Positions 32,868 through 42,368 of a stretch of 64,000 nt of DNA are shown here, in pieces (the stretch's first letter is position 1; each line of letters begins with the position of its first letter). The position numbers and the translations under genes are program-made. The DNA is taken from positions 1 through 64,000 of the forward strand of contig CALRQL020000012.1 in NCBI GenBank assembly GCA_943370295.1, given 5' to 3'. Source of the stretch: SB11 sp943370295. Lineage in GTDB: Bacteria; Bacteroidota; Bacteroidia; UBA8524. Under the pieces are notes generated by a model. It was not told where the DNA came from and did no database searches. It saw nothing but the letters and a program-made list of their open reading frames with translations.

Positions 32868-34280
32868 TTACTTTGAAGTGGTTTGACAAATAAATTCAGT
32901 ACGGGCAACAGGGGTTTCTTTTATGGCATTAAAACCACCCTCAACATTTATCATATTGGTGTAGCCGCGTGCTTTTAGTATTGATGCTGCAATTACCGAA
33001 CGATAACCGCCTGCACAATGCAGGTAAAAGGTTTCGTTTTGGGGGAAAGTAGCCATGTTTTCGCTGATATAATCCAGCGGTATATTGATGGCGTTTACTA
33101 CGTGTTCAGCATCGTATTCGCCCGGTTTTCTTACATCTATAATTGGCATGGGGTGCAAGCTTTGGCGGTGTGCAAACTCAAACGCTGATATGGTTTCAAT
33201 TTCATCCGTTTCTTTGCCCTCGGCGCGCCAAGCTTCAAAACCGCCCTTTAAGTAACCTATTACGTTGTCGTACCCTACACGAGCCAATCGTGTAACTACC
33301 TCTTCCTCACTACCCGGCTCACAAACCAGCAACAAGGGTTGTTTCACATCGGGAATTAAAGCACCTACCCAAGGGGCAAAGTTTCCGTTTATGCCAATGT
33401 TTATACTATTTGGAATAAATCCGGCTACAAAATCCTCAGGATTTCGGGTATCAATAATCAATGCTCCGGTTTCGTTGGCTGCAGCCTCAAAAGCAGCGAT
33501 GGATAAAGCACTTTGTCCGCGTTTCAATACGGTATCAATAGCTTCGTAGCCTTCTTTATTCATTCGGGCATTTTGGGGGAAGTAAACGGGTGGAGGCATT
33601 AATCCATCGGTAACTTCTTTCACAAACTCCTCTTTGGTCATATTAGCCCTAAGTGCGTAGTTGGTTTGTTTTTGTGCACCAATGGTAGAAACTGTTTCTT
33701 TGCTCATGTTTTTGCCACAGGCTGAACCGGCTCCGTGGGCAGGATATACAACCACTTCATCAGGTAAAGTCATTACTTTAGTGCGTAATGATTCATATAG
33801 CAAGCCTGCCAATTCTTCTTTGGTTAAGTTGGCTGCTTTTTGTGCTAAATCAGGGCGACCCACATCACCAATAAACAAGGTGTCACCCGTAAATAGAGAA
33901 TTGGCGTTGCCGTTTTCGTCTTTCAACAAAAAGCAACTCGATTCCATAGTATGTCCCGGTGTGTGCAACACCTCAATGCGTACATCGCCCAAGGTAAGTT
34001 CTTCGCCATCTTTAGCCACATAGGCATCAAAAGCAGGTTTGGCGGTGGGGCCGTATACAATTTGTGCCCCCGTTGCTTTGGCTAAATCAATATGACCAGA
34101 GACAAAATCAGCATGAAAATGTGTCTCAAGCACGTATTTAATTGTTACTCCGTCTTTTTCGGCGCGCTCAATATAAGGTTGTATTTCGCGCAAAGGGTCG
34201 ATAATGGCAGCTTCGTTGCCAGAAACAATGTAGTATGCACCTTGTGCAAGGCAGCCTGTGTATATTTGTTCTACTTTCAT
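32868..34280 (-). CDS. ETHE1-like metallo-beta-lactamase protein with two rhodanese domains
   Basis: A 470-residue cytosolic protein. The N-terminal MBL domain has ETHFHADFVSGH (HxHxD), HTPGHTMESS, FTGDTLFIGDVGRPDL and YPAHGAGSACG, the metal ligands of persulfide dioxygenase-like proteins. Two rhodanese domains follow: one with loop CEPGSEEE (about residues 270-365) and one with CAGGYRS (about 375-465). ETHE1-type enzymes oxidise glutathione persulfide to sulfite; a bacillithiol or other persulfide may be the substrate here, since bshC is present. It heads the cluster. The ATG at 34280 precedes the usual MKVEQIYTGCLAQ start. Confidence 0.9.
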   Translation of the reverse strand: MKVEQIYTGCLAQGAYYIVSGNEAAIIDPLREIQPYIERAEKDGVTIKYVLETHFHADFVSGHIDLAKATGAQIVYGPTAKPAFDAYVAKDGEELTLGDVRIEVLHTPGHTMESSCFLLKDENGNANSLFTGDTLFIGDVGRPDLAQKAANLTKEELAGLLYESLRTKVMTLPDEVVVYPAHGAGSACGKNMSKETVSTIGAQKQTNYALRANMTKEEFVKEVTDGLMPPPVYFPQNARMNKEGYEAIDTVLKRGQSALSIAAFEAAANETGALIIDTRNPEDFVAGFIPNSINIGINGNFAPWVGALIPDVKQPLLLVCEPGSEEEVVTRLARVGYDNVIGYLKGGFEAWRAEGKETDEIETISAFEFAHRQSLHPMPIIDVRKPGEYDAEHVVNAINIPLDYISENMATFPQNETFYLHCAGGYRSVIAASILKARGYTNMINVEGGFNAIKETPVARTEFICQTTSK

Positions 34281-34414
34281 AGATGTATTGTTTTTAATTC
34301 TGAATTGTGGTACAAAGTTCCGAAGCCTGCTACAACTGTTTTGTGACAATTGTTGGATAATGGCATGATAAAAATCAGTTATTGTGCAAACAGGCTTTAA
34401 ATACTTGCTAATGC

Positions 34415-34422
34415 TATATTTG
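34415..34422 (+). promoter_or_regulatory. Putative -7 element, four bases from a start codon
   Basis: TATATTTG, an exact TAnnTTTG match, ends four bases before the DinB-family ATG, which implies a leaderless mRNA if it is real. No good -33 element at usual spacing. Confidence 0.4.
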
Positions 34423-34426
34423 TACT

Positions 34427-34939
34427 ATGGATACCGCACTTGTTTTTGATGAGTTTAAAGCACAAATAACCCTCCGGATGGGGGAGAATATTCCGCGCGT
34501 TGAAAAATGCCTTGCAGAATTAACAGAAGAGGAAGTGTGGCAAACACCTAACGGCAATCTGAACAGCGTGGCTAATTTGATATTGCACCTTTGCGGGAAT
34601 ACTACTCAATACATTTTATCATCAATAGGAGGGGAGGAGGACAAACGCACAAGGGACGAGGAGTTTGCTGCCAAAGGTGGATATACTAAGGCTGAATTGG
34701 GACAAAAGTTTACAAACACGGTGATAAAAGCCATTGAGGTGATTACTGCTGCAAGTCCTGAAGAATTGATGCGATTACGGAATGTGCAGGGATTTAAACT
34801 ATCGGGTATGGGCAATGCCATCCATGTGGCTGAACATCTATCATACCATACAGGGCAAATTGCTTTTTTAACCAAGCTGTTGAAGAATAAAGATTTAGGC
34901 TTTTATGCCAACATGTATTTGAACGTAAAGAATGAATAG
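34427..34939 (+). CDS. DinB-family protein
   Basis: A 170-residue four-helix-bundle protein of the DinB/YfiT class. Three histidines that usually bind a divalent metal are visible: one in ANLILHLCGN and two in AEHLSYHTGQIAF. Some members are thiol transferases (for example bacillithiol-S-transferases); a bacillithiol-dependent role is possible because bshC is present. No operon partner. A -7 element ends four bases before the ATG. Confidence 0.85.
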   Translation: MDTALVFDEFKAQITLRMGENIPRVEKCLAELTEEEVWQTPNGNLNSVANLILHLCGNTTQYILSSIGGEEDKRTRDEEFAAKGGYTKAELGQKFTNTVIKAIEVITAASPEELMRLRNVQGFKLSGMGNAIHVAEHLSYHTGQIAFLTKLLKNKDLGFYANMYLNVKNE

Positions 34940-34965
34940 CAACGGGTTTTATACCCATTGTATAA

Positions 34966-36354
34966 TTATAGTTCCTCGTCGCCCGTTTGGTTTTTAAAAT
35001 CAATGCCCATTCCGGCCAGTCGTTTGTGATAAATCGAATACCGCTCGAAAGAACGGGTTACAAAGTACGAAATAGCAACCACAATCATTAGGGGCACAAA
35101 CAAGGCATACCCACCTGTTACTTCGGCAATCAAAAATATCCCTGTGAGCGGGGCATGAACTACACCGGCTACCACACCGGCCATACCCGCCACAATAAAG
35201 TTAGATTCTTGCAAATTCATTAATCCCGTTAGGTTTATAAAACGGGCAAAAACAAAGCCTGCCATTGCCCCCGTAAACATGCTTGGACCGAATATTCCAC
35301 CGTTACCACCCGCACCCAACGTTAGTGCTGCTGCAATCACTTTTAAAAACATAATGCCCACCGCAAACGCAAGCAGCCACCAACCACTGCCGATGTATTG
35401 GCTAAAAAATGAGTTGACACCCAGTTTGGTGTCTGCTCCTTCTAAAAGATTCTCAATCATTACATACCCTTCGCCAAACAGGGGCGGGAATAAAAAAATA
35501 AGCGCGCAAAGCGGTAAACCGGCAAGTAATATCCTTTTTACCGGGCTTTGATACGCAAAAAAGTGATGCTCGATTTTTAGCGATGTACGTATCATGTACA
35601 CTGATAGTAATCCTACGCCGATGCCCAATAATATGTAAAACGGTATGGCGTTTAATTCCCATTTATTAGTGATAAGAAAGAAAAATTTTTCAGGGTATAG
35701 TAGTTGTGAAACCACTGATGAAGTAGCGGTGGAGATAATCAAAGGGATAATAAACGGGATGCTGAAATCAAAGAGCAATACTTCCAGTGCAAAAATCACC
35801 CCTGTGATAGGGCAGTTGAAAATGGCGGCTAACCCCGCTGCTGCGCCACTTGCCAGTAGTAAGGTACGGTCTTTATAACCAATGCGGAAGTTTTTTGCGA
35901 TGGAACTGCCCGTAGCCGAACCACTGTTTACAATGGGTGCTTCAAGCCCAACCGAACCGCCCATGCTCACAGTAAGGGCGCTGGTGAGCAGGTGCGACCA
36001 TATATTGTTTTTATCTAAATAGCTTTGACGTTTTGCAATGCTATATATTATTTGGGCTACGCCCGGTTGCAAGTTGCCTTTTAGCAGCCAGCGCACAATT
36101 ATTACAGTAAGCGTAATACCTATAAGCGGGTAGATAAAAAACGAGTTTTGTAAAAACGAACCTTGCAGTGTATTTGACAATAAATGCTCGAAAAAGTTAG
36201 CGGTACGTTTTAGTACCACAGCCGACAGGCCTGCAACAACGCCGATAAGTATGCATAGAATGATAAGAAAATTACGGTGGTTAAGGTACTTCGATTGCCA
36301 ATCGACATAGCGGTGCAATAAAAGTTTAACCCGTTTTTTAATATCAAAGTACAT
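34966..36354 (-). CDS. ClC-family chloride channel/transporter
   Basis: A 462-residue ClC membrane protein. The selectivity regions are visible: GGSVGLEAPIVNSGSA (the GxEGP-like region with the gating glutamate, here GLEAP), GAAAGLAAIFNCPITGVIFALE, and GAGGNGGIFGPSMFTGAMAGF. It exchanges chloride for protons or conducts chloride. No CBS domains follow the membrane part. I use the ATG at 36354 (MYFDIKKRVK); the longer form would add 29 residues. It follows DUF4403 on the same strand but is separated by 129 bases. Confidence 0.93.
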   Translation of the reverse strand: MYFDIKKRVKLLLHRYVDWQSKYLNHRNFLIILCILIGVVAGLSAVVLKRTANFFEHLLSNTLQGSFLQNSFFIYPLIGITLTVIIVRWLLKGNLQPGVAQIIYSIAKRQSYLDKNNIWSHLLTSALTVSMGGSVGLEAPIVNSGSATGSSIAKNFRIGYKDRTLLLASGAAAGLAAIFNCPITGVIFALEVLLFDFSIPFIIPLIISTATSSVVSQLLYPEKFFFLITNKWELNAIPFYILLGIGVGLLSVYMIRTSLKIEHHFFAYQSPVKRILLAGLPLCALIFLFPPLFGEGYVMIENLLEGADTKLGVNSFFSQYIGSGWWLLAFAVGIMFLKVIAAALTLGAGGNGGIFGPSMFTGAMAGFVFARFINLTGLMNLQESNFIVAGMAGVVAGVVHAPLTGIFLIAEVTGGYALFVPLMIVVAISYFVTRSFERYSIYHKRLAGMGIDFKNQTGDEEL

Positions 36355-36483
36355 AGGGGCAAAAATAGGTTTTTTAACCAAGTTGAGGGGCGGCAGTATG
36401 TTTATTGCTATTAGACCGCAAAATACGGTAACACACTTCAATAAATTTTTTGGGATTGTAAGGCTGTTTGCTACTAAATAGTG

Positions 36484-37878
36484 CTAACGTAATTCTTTTA
36501 ATTGGGCACTAAGGTTGCCTTTAAGGTAGCAGCTTACTTGCAAATAATCCTGAGCCGGAAACAAGTTGCGAATAGAAATTGCCTCTACGGTTCCGGTTGT
36601 ATTTATCCCGTTACCCCAGCTTTTGGTTAGGTTTTGTTGCACTTGTTGTTTAATAGTAGCAAGCATATCACCTACATAAAACTTTGCATTTTGGCGCATA
36701 GTGTTAGTTAGTTTGTTGTTAAATAACCATTTTGCTGATTTTAGCAGTACGTTGCGTGTTTTTATATCAAAGTCTAAATCGGGCAGTGTCAGTTCTTTAG
36801 TTGCGCTATCAAACTGGGGTGTACCCGTCATGTACATCCATCCTTTCACACTGCCGCTAAAGTTTACTTTAATCATTAATTTTTGGTTTCCCGTTCCACT
36901 CAACTGCACTTCAAGTACCTCAATGTGTTTTTTGCCAAAATCAAACTTCATACCCTTCATTTGGGCGTTTACCAGTTTGGTTAGTTCCGCATAATGCAAT
37001 CGGGTATCTAAATACACGCTATATCCACCTGTTTGTTTAGGGCTTTTTGATAAATCGGGTAATTTGGGCGGGGTGGGGTGGTTTGCGGTATTTAGTAAAA
37101 AAGTAGGGGTGGCGGTAGCGCCTAAACTAAACAATAAGTCATCACCTTTGGTAGTAATAGGACTGATGCGCAATGAGGTGGGGTTGAATGCAAGAAAACC
37201 AAAGGTATCAATGGCCATAGGTGTATGCAAGGTTTTCCAGACTTGCTCAACTTGTCCTCGTAAATTAAACTTAGCCATACCGGCATCAAACTCTTTGCAG
37301 GCCTTATCAATGGGGCCGCGTGCCTGCGCGAGAATATTGTCAGTAATGTCAAAGTTTAGGCTGGTTACTTTACAACGATTTATTGGGAGCAGCTTAGTAA
37401 CGGCAGTATTTGACTGTACCTGATAGCTATTGCTAATGTTTACGGTGGATAATATGCTTAATTGAAGTTGACGCGGTGGCTCATTCATTCCGCAACCTGT
37501 GCCCACATAAGGGCACCAGTCCCAACAGCAAGGACGGGCTTCACCCTCACCTTGATAATACCCTATACAGTTAATAGCCAGCGCATTGTTGTTTGCGGTA
37601 AAAGTGAGTTTTTCTCGCCAAAAATTCCAACGATAGTGAAGGTTGCAGTTAGCATCTTGGTGCCAACCCGGGTAGCCGGTTGAATTTAGTTTTGTAGGGA
37701 CATTTTTTTCTATTTGGTCGTAAAGGGTTTTTAAATCCACCTGCACAGGAATATCAATTTGTGAAGGCGGCGGGGTGGGAGCAATATAGGTTTCGGGTGC
37801 TAAAGTAGGGGCATCGGGTTGTATGCTTCGGCACGAAGTTGCTATTACAACAACACTAAGCAATATAAAACGGTACAT
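36484..37878 (-). CDS. DUF4403 lipoprotein
   Basis: A 464-residue protein with a lipobox ending in ATSC (Cys at about residue 16). The mature part matches DUF4403: IDIPVQVDLKTLYDQIEKNVP at the start, then an unusual Cys-rich CIGYYQGEGEARPCCWDWCPYVGTGCG, then several domains ending in AISIRNLFPAQDYLQVSCYLKGNLSAQL. The fold is probably a TULIP/BPI-like lipid-binding tube, though I infer this only from family patterns. It may handle lipids between the membranes. The ATG at 37878 fits the signal peptide. Confidence 0.8.
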   Translation of the reverse strand: MYRFILLSVVVIATSCRSIQPDAPTLAPETYIAPTPPPSQIDIPVQVDLKTLYDQIEKNVPTKLNSTGYPGWHQDANCNLHYRWNFWREKLTFTANNNALAINCIGYYQGEGEARPCCWDWCPYVGTGCGMNEPPRQLQLSILSTVNISNSYQVQSNTAVTKLLPINRCKVTSLNFDITDNILAQARGPIDKACKEFDAGMAKFNLRGQVEQVWKTLHTPMAIDTFGFLAFNPTSLRISPITTKGDDLLFSLGATATPTFLLNTANHPTPPKLPDLSKSPKQTGGYSVYLDTRLHYAELTKLVNAQMKGMKFDFGKKHIEVLEVQLSGTGNQKLMIKVNFSGSVKGWMYMTGTPQFDSATKELTLPDLDFDIKTRNVLLKSAKWLFNNKLTNTMRQNAKFYVGDMLATIKQQVQQNLTKSWGNGINTTGTVEAISIRNLFPAQDYLQVSCYLKGNLSAQLKELR

Positions 37879-37907
37879 GTAGTATGGGGGCAAAAAACCA
37901 ATTATAG

Positions 37908-40900
37908 TTACGACAGGTTATTTTTTTCTGTGTTTGCTATTGAAGCATCAATGAATAAACGGGCTAACAGGGATTTGATGGTATCCATAGTTACAGGTTT
38001 AGGCAAAAAATCAATCATGCCGGCATCAATACACGCTTGCTTATCCTCGGGGAAAGCATTTGCAGTAAGTGCAACAATGGCCGGACTTTTTTCTTTCAAC
38101 TGTGCAGTAATAATGGTAGTAGCTTCAATACCGTCCATTTCGGGCATCTGCACGTCCATAAACACCAAATTATATTTATTGGCAAGGCATTTCTCAACGG
38201 CCTCACGTCCGTTATTGGCAAAATCTACCTTGTAACCAATGTTTTTCATTATCACCTCCATCATCATCAAATTCACCTTGTTATCGTCAACAACAAGCAG
38301 CTTTAGCGGGGGTAGTTCATCGTTTTTGGTCGGTGTTATTTCAGCACCATCAAGCACGCGTGGTCGGTTATCTTTAACCTTAATAAGTTTATCCAACAGT
38401 TTTTGGTAGGTAACTGAGTTTGCTGGCAGGTTTAAAACTTTGCGAGAAGGCGCATCGAGTGCTTTTGCAAGTTCTGCGGGCAACTCTTTCAGTTGGTGCT
38501 TAACAATAATAATCTCACTGTTTTTTATCGACTCGGGGATGGTATAGTTGCTGATAGACGTCGTATCGGCAAAGATTGCTGTGGCACCCTCCATTACATC
38601 GGGTACCTCGGCAAACTGTTCTACCACAGTAGTTTTTATCCCTCGTTCGTCGTTTAATGAACGGATAATTGCCGCTACAGTTTTCTCAGGAGATACCAGC
38701 ACCATTTTGGTTCCGGTATATTTACGTAGCAAACTGCCACGTTTTATGGTGTTTTTTCCGTTTGAAAAATCTTGAATGGTAAACAAAAACTGTGATCCTT
38801 TGCCCTCTTGAGAAGCTACTTTTATGGTACCGCCAAGTAAACTTACCAGCTTATCAGTAATGGCTAACCCTAAGCCCGTGCCCCCATATTTTCGGGTGGT
38901 GGTGTTATCCACTTGGGTAAACACTTTAAACAAATCGTTTATTTTATTTCTTGGTATGCCAATACCGGTGTCGGTAACTATCAGTTTCAGTTTATTGTTT
39001 TCATCGGGTCGTATCGAAATTTCGATAAAGCCCTTCTCAGTAAACTTAATAGCATTACCCACAAGGTTTATCAACACCTGGCGCAAACGGGTTTTATCTG
39101 ATTCTATTTTAACAGGCGTATCGGGGTGTATGCGGCTATACAGATAAATGCCTTTTTGGTTGGCGAGCTGCCCAAGTATATCAATGGTTTCAGTAATGAT
39201 TTCTTCGGGCGATACTTCTCCTTTTTCAATCATCATCATACCCGCTTCGATTTTAGAAAAATCAAGGATATTGTTTACCAATGACAGCAACGAATCGCTG
39301 CTGGTTTTTATTGCATTTACATAGTTTTGCTGCTCTTCATTCAGGCGTGTAGTACTCATTACTGAACTCATGCCTATAATTGCGTTTAGCGGAGTGCGTA
39401 TCTCGTGGCTCATTGTTGCCAAAAATGCACTCTTTATCCTCGAAGCCTGCTCTGCCTCGTTCTTGGCCTTTATAAGGTTTTCTTCGGTTTGTTTGCGTTG
39501 TGTAATGTTTCTGATAAGCGACAGCATTACCCACGATTTCTCGTTGGGCAGTTGTATGTAGCTGTTAGAAAATTCTAATACCGTTTCTTCATTATCTTTA
39601 ATGGTGTGTAGCTCAAACTGAGGTTTCAGTTGTTGCAATTCAAGTTGTTGCCTAAAACTGGCTTTATCAAAACCACTATCACCAATGTCTAATACGTCAA
39701 AAATTTTGCGGCCTGCAATGTCGTCGGTCCTTCCTAAAAATTGCAAAAAGGTATCGTTATATAGGATAATATCACCGCGCAAGGTGTACAATGCCAATGC
39801 ATCCGATGTGTTTTCCCACAAAGAGCGGAACCGTTCTTCAGAAGAGCGAAGCTCTCTACTGCGTTTATCTACCTCAAGAATAAGGTCGCTTTCAAATTTC
39901 TTTTGACTGTACAAGTAGAATATCGCAAAAGAAATGGCAAAGAATGCTGCAATTACTGATGCATAAAACCACCATTGATTGTAAAACGGCTTGCTGATGT
40001 GTATTACAGGGCTAACGGTTACATCGCTGGCAATACCCCCTGCGTTAATTAATTGTATTTTAAGTACATATTTGCCGGGCGGCAAGTTTTTAAAGCTGAT
40101 TGCATCAGAAGTTATGCGGGGAATTTCTTCCCATTTATCCATTAATCCTTCCAGTTTGTATAATACCTTGTTTTTATCCTCATCAATAAAACTGTTGGCA
40201 TCAAAGTAAAAGGTAATATCGTTATCATCACTGGCAAGCTTTATTGATAATGAGGCCGGCAATGCGGTTGTTGAAAGTTCGCGCGACTCTAACCTGCTGA
40301 TACGAATAACAGGTTTTTTGATTATTTGGTTGTCATAATCAGGCTGATACACCATTAAGCCGGTGCGCATAGCCACCCAAATATCGCCTTCGCCACCGGT
40401 TATAATAGGGCTGGCTATACTCTCTTTAAATTGTAATCCGCGGTAGGTAAATAACTTGGGGTCAGATTTTCTGTCCATTACCACCACTCCCGTATCCGAT
40501 GCCAGCCAAACAGCTCCGTTTTTATCTACAGCAATGCCATAATAAGGTTTCTTGCTCCAAAGAGTGGTTGTATCATAAGGTACAATGTCAAACTCTTTTA
40601 GGTAATAGATACCATTCGCAGTACCTATAATTCCCAAGTTTTGGTACACCGAATAGAATGAGTAGGCGGTAAAAGAAAAATCAGTTCCTTTTTCAGTATT
40701 TATCTTCTTCCACTTGTTTTTGTTTAAGCGATAAAGCCCGTTATCACTAAGTACCACAATTTCATCGTTGTGCCAAACAATCCTTTTGGGTACAATTCTA
40801 TCCTGAAACGAATTGATAAGCTTTAATCCTGATGGGGAGGCTTCAAATAATCCGGCCTCACTGGCGGCAATAATTTTATAATCGGGTAATACTGCAAACG

Positions 40901-42170
40901 TAAGCAAGCGTGCATTGCCTTGTACTTTGGTAAAATTTTTCCCTCCGTAGCCATACCAAAGTCCTTGGGTGCTGCTTAGCAACCATGTATTGCCTGCACT
41001 ATCAGCCCACAATTGGGTAATGCGTTGGCGGGGGTTTTTAAGTCCTTCATCAAATGGGTGGTAGGCAATTACTTTACTTTTTTCAATAACACTGATGCCT
41101 TTGGGGCCGGCGGCCAGTATTTTATTTCCCCAAGCGGCCACTGCTTGTACGGGTAAACTACCAAGTCCTTTTTGTTTACCTAAAAAATTAATGCTTTGGC
41201 TGGTGGTTTTTATCAAACCATCTTCAGTGGCCAACCAAAGATTGTTTTCTCGGTCGGTAAACAGTTGGTTTATATTTTCATTATTGCGCAAGCCTATTCC
41301 CTCAACAAGCGTAAAATTACTTTCTGGCCCCTCTAATTGCCAAACAGCATTGGCAGTATCAAGCAAATACACTTTGCCTGAGCCGTTGCTGCGCAACTGC
41401 GTAAAATGATGAAATTTATTATCAAATAATTTTGAAACCCTAAGTGTATTGTTGCTTATGGCTCCGATAAGATTATTGGTAAGCAACCAAAGTTCAGGTT
41501 CAACATTTTGCTTCCAAGGGTTTGCGTATAAGTTAAAATCCGTTACCTGCGAAACAATGTTTTGGTCAAGCTCAAGTTTATAGGGTGGTTTACCGGCAGA
41601 TAGTTTGTAAATAGCGGTTGCGGTACGTAAGTATGCTGTTTGACCAATTGCGGTCATTTGTTTAATCTCTTCCTCCGTATCCAGTGGCAACTCTTCCCAG
41701 TTATTATTAGTCCAAGATAAAACTCTGTTGCGGGTAGCTATGGTAATATGTGGGTTGCTGTTTTGGTATGTGCCGAAAAAATGGGCAGGAAATTCACCAG
41801 TGTTCATCACCAGTGATGTTAGTTTTTCCCAAACATTGTTTTTCCACTCATACACATCCATCTTTTTGTCAGTAGAAAGACAGAGCCACAATCGGCCATC
41901 CTCATCGGTATAGGGTAAAATATGCTGGTAGGGAGCTGCAAGTTTGCCGTATGGTATGCTTTGATAGGTAACCCCGTTAAAACGTGTGAAACTTTCATCA
42001 TTTACCCACCACATGGCTCCGTTAACATCTTGCTGCACTTGCAGTATGTTCCCTTCGGCTGCACTGTTATCAATAGTATATTTTTTGGTGTTGTAATACT
42101 GACCCCTCACCACTCCGCAAAAGCAGAGCAGCCATAAGAATAAAACGATATATAAAGGTCTAAGCTTCAA
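37908..42170 (-). CDS. Hybrid sensor histidine kinase with periplasmic propeller (HTCS-like, without AraC domain)
   Basis: A 1420-residue one-protein signalling system. Signal anchor 1-23; about 24-620 are two-component propeller repeats (WLATEDGLIKT, GDIWVAMRTGLMVY) that sense an external ligand; a Y_Y_Y domain (LEGLMDKWEEIP...LPPGKYVLKIQ) leads to a transmembrane helix near 750. Inside the cell: PAS, HisKA (MSHEIRTPLNAIIG, phospho-His), HATPase (GIGIPRN, GTGLGLAI), a degenerate receiver-like region, then an intact REC (LVVDDNKVN, FMDVQMPEMDG). There is no DNA-binding domain, so it must signal through another protein. The start is TTG: an in-frame stop lies just upstream and the next ATG would remove the signal peptide. 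Confidence 0.92.
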   Translation of the reverse strand: MKLRPLYIVLFLWLLCFCGVVRGQYYNTKKYTIDNSAAEGNILQVQQDVNGAMWWVNDESFTRFNGVTYQSIPYGKLAAPYQHILPYTDEDGRLWLCLSTDKKMDVYEWKNNVWEKLTSLVMNTGEFPAHFFGTYQNSNPHITIATRNRVLSWTNNNWEELPLDTEEEIKQMTAIGQTAYLRTATAIYKLSAGKPPYKLELDQNIVSQVTDFNLYANPWKQNVEPELWLLTNNLIGAISNNTLRVSKLFDNKFHHFTQLRSNGSGKVYLLDTANAVWQLEGPESNFTLVEGIGLRNNENINQLFTDRENNLWLATEDGLIKTTSQSINFLGKQKGLGSLPVQAVAAWGNKILAAGPKGISVIEKSKVIAYHPFDEGLKNPRQRITQLWADSAGNTWLLSSTQGLWYGYGGKNFTKVQGNARLLTFAVLPDYKIIAASEAGLFEASPSGLKLINSFQDRIVPKRIVWHNDEIVVLSDNGLYRLNKNKWKKINTEKGTDFSFTAYSFYSVYQNLGIIGTANGIYYLKEFDIVPYDTTTLWSKKPYYGIAVDKNGAVWLASDTGVVVMDRKSDPKLFTYRGLQFKESIASPIITGGEGDIWVAMRTGLMVYQPDYDNQIIKKPVIRISRLESRELSTTALPASLSIKLASDDNDITFYFDANSFIDEDKNKVLYKLEGLMDKWEEIPRITSDAISFKNLPPGKYVLKIQLINAGGIASDVTVSPVIHISKPFYNQWWFYASVIAAFFAISFAIFYLYSQKKFESDLILEVDKRSRELRSSEERFRSLWENTSDALALYTLRGDIILYNDTFLQFLGRTDDIAGRKIFDVLDIGDSGFDKASFRQQLELQQLKPQFELHTIKDNEETVLEFSNSYIQLPNEKSWVMLSLIRNITQRKQTEENLIKAKNEAEQASRIKSAFLATMSHEIRTPLNAIIGMSSVMSTTRLNEEQQNYVNAIKTSSDSLLSLVNNILDFSKIEAGMMMIEKGEVSPEEIITETIDILGQLANQKGIYLYSRIHPDTPVKIESDKTRLRQVLINLVGNAIKFTEKGFIEISIRPDENNKLKLIVTDTGIGIPRNKINDLFKVFTQVDNTTTRKYGGTGLGLAITDKLVSLLGGTIKVASQEGKGSQFLFTIQDFSNGKNTIKRGSLLRKYTGTKMVLVSPEKTVAAIIRSLNDERGIKTTVVEQFAEVPDVMEGATAIFADTTSISNYTIPESIKNSEIIIVKHQLKELPAELAKALDAPSRKVLNLPANSVTYQKLLDKLIKVKDNRPRVLDGAEITPTKNDELPPLKLLVVDDNKVNLMMMEVIMKNIGYKVDFANNGREAVEKCLANKYNLVFMDVQMPEMDGIEATTIITAQLKEKSPAIVALTANAFPEDKQACIDAGMIDFLPKPVTMDTIKSLLARLFIDASIANTEKNNLS

Positions 42171-42368
42171 ACCAATAACCTGTAAGCTAATAAGAGTTTA
42201 TATTTTTTTGTATCGACGAAACCTAAATATAATAGCACTCTCTCATATTGCTCAACGGCAAAATAATGTGGGTAAAGATAAAACGGTTTTTAAAAATACA
42301 AAGACAAGTTTTATATGAGTCAACGGATTTTTTATGTGGCAGTTGGCTAAAAAAGGGCAAACGATAAA

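Noticed and set aside
37908..42170. AraC-type HTCS regulator
   Set aside because: The protein ends with a REC domain; no helix-turn-helix region follows.
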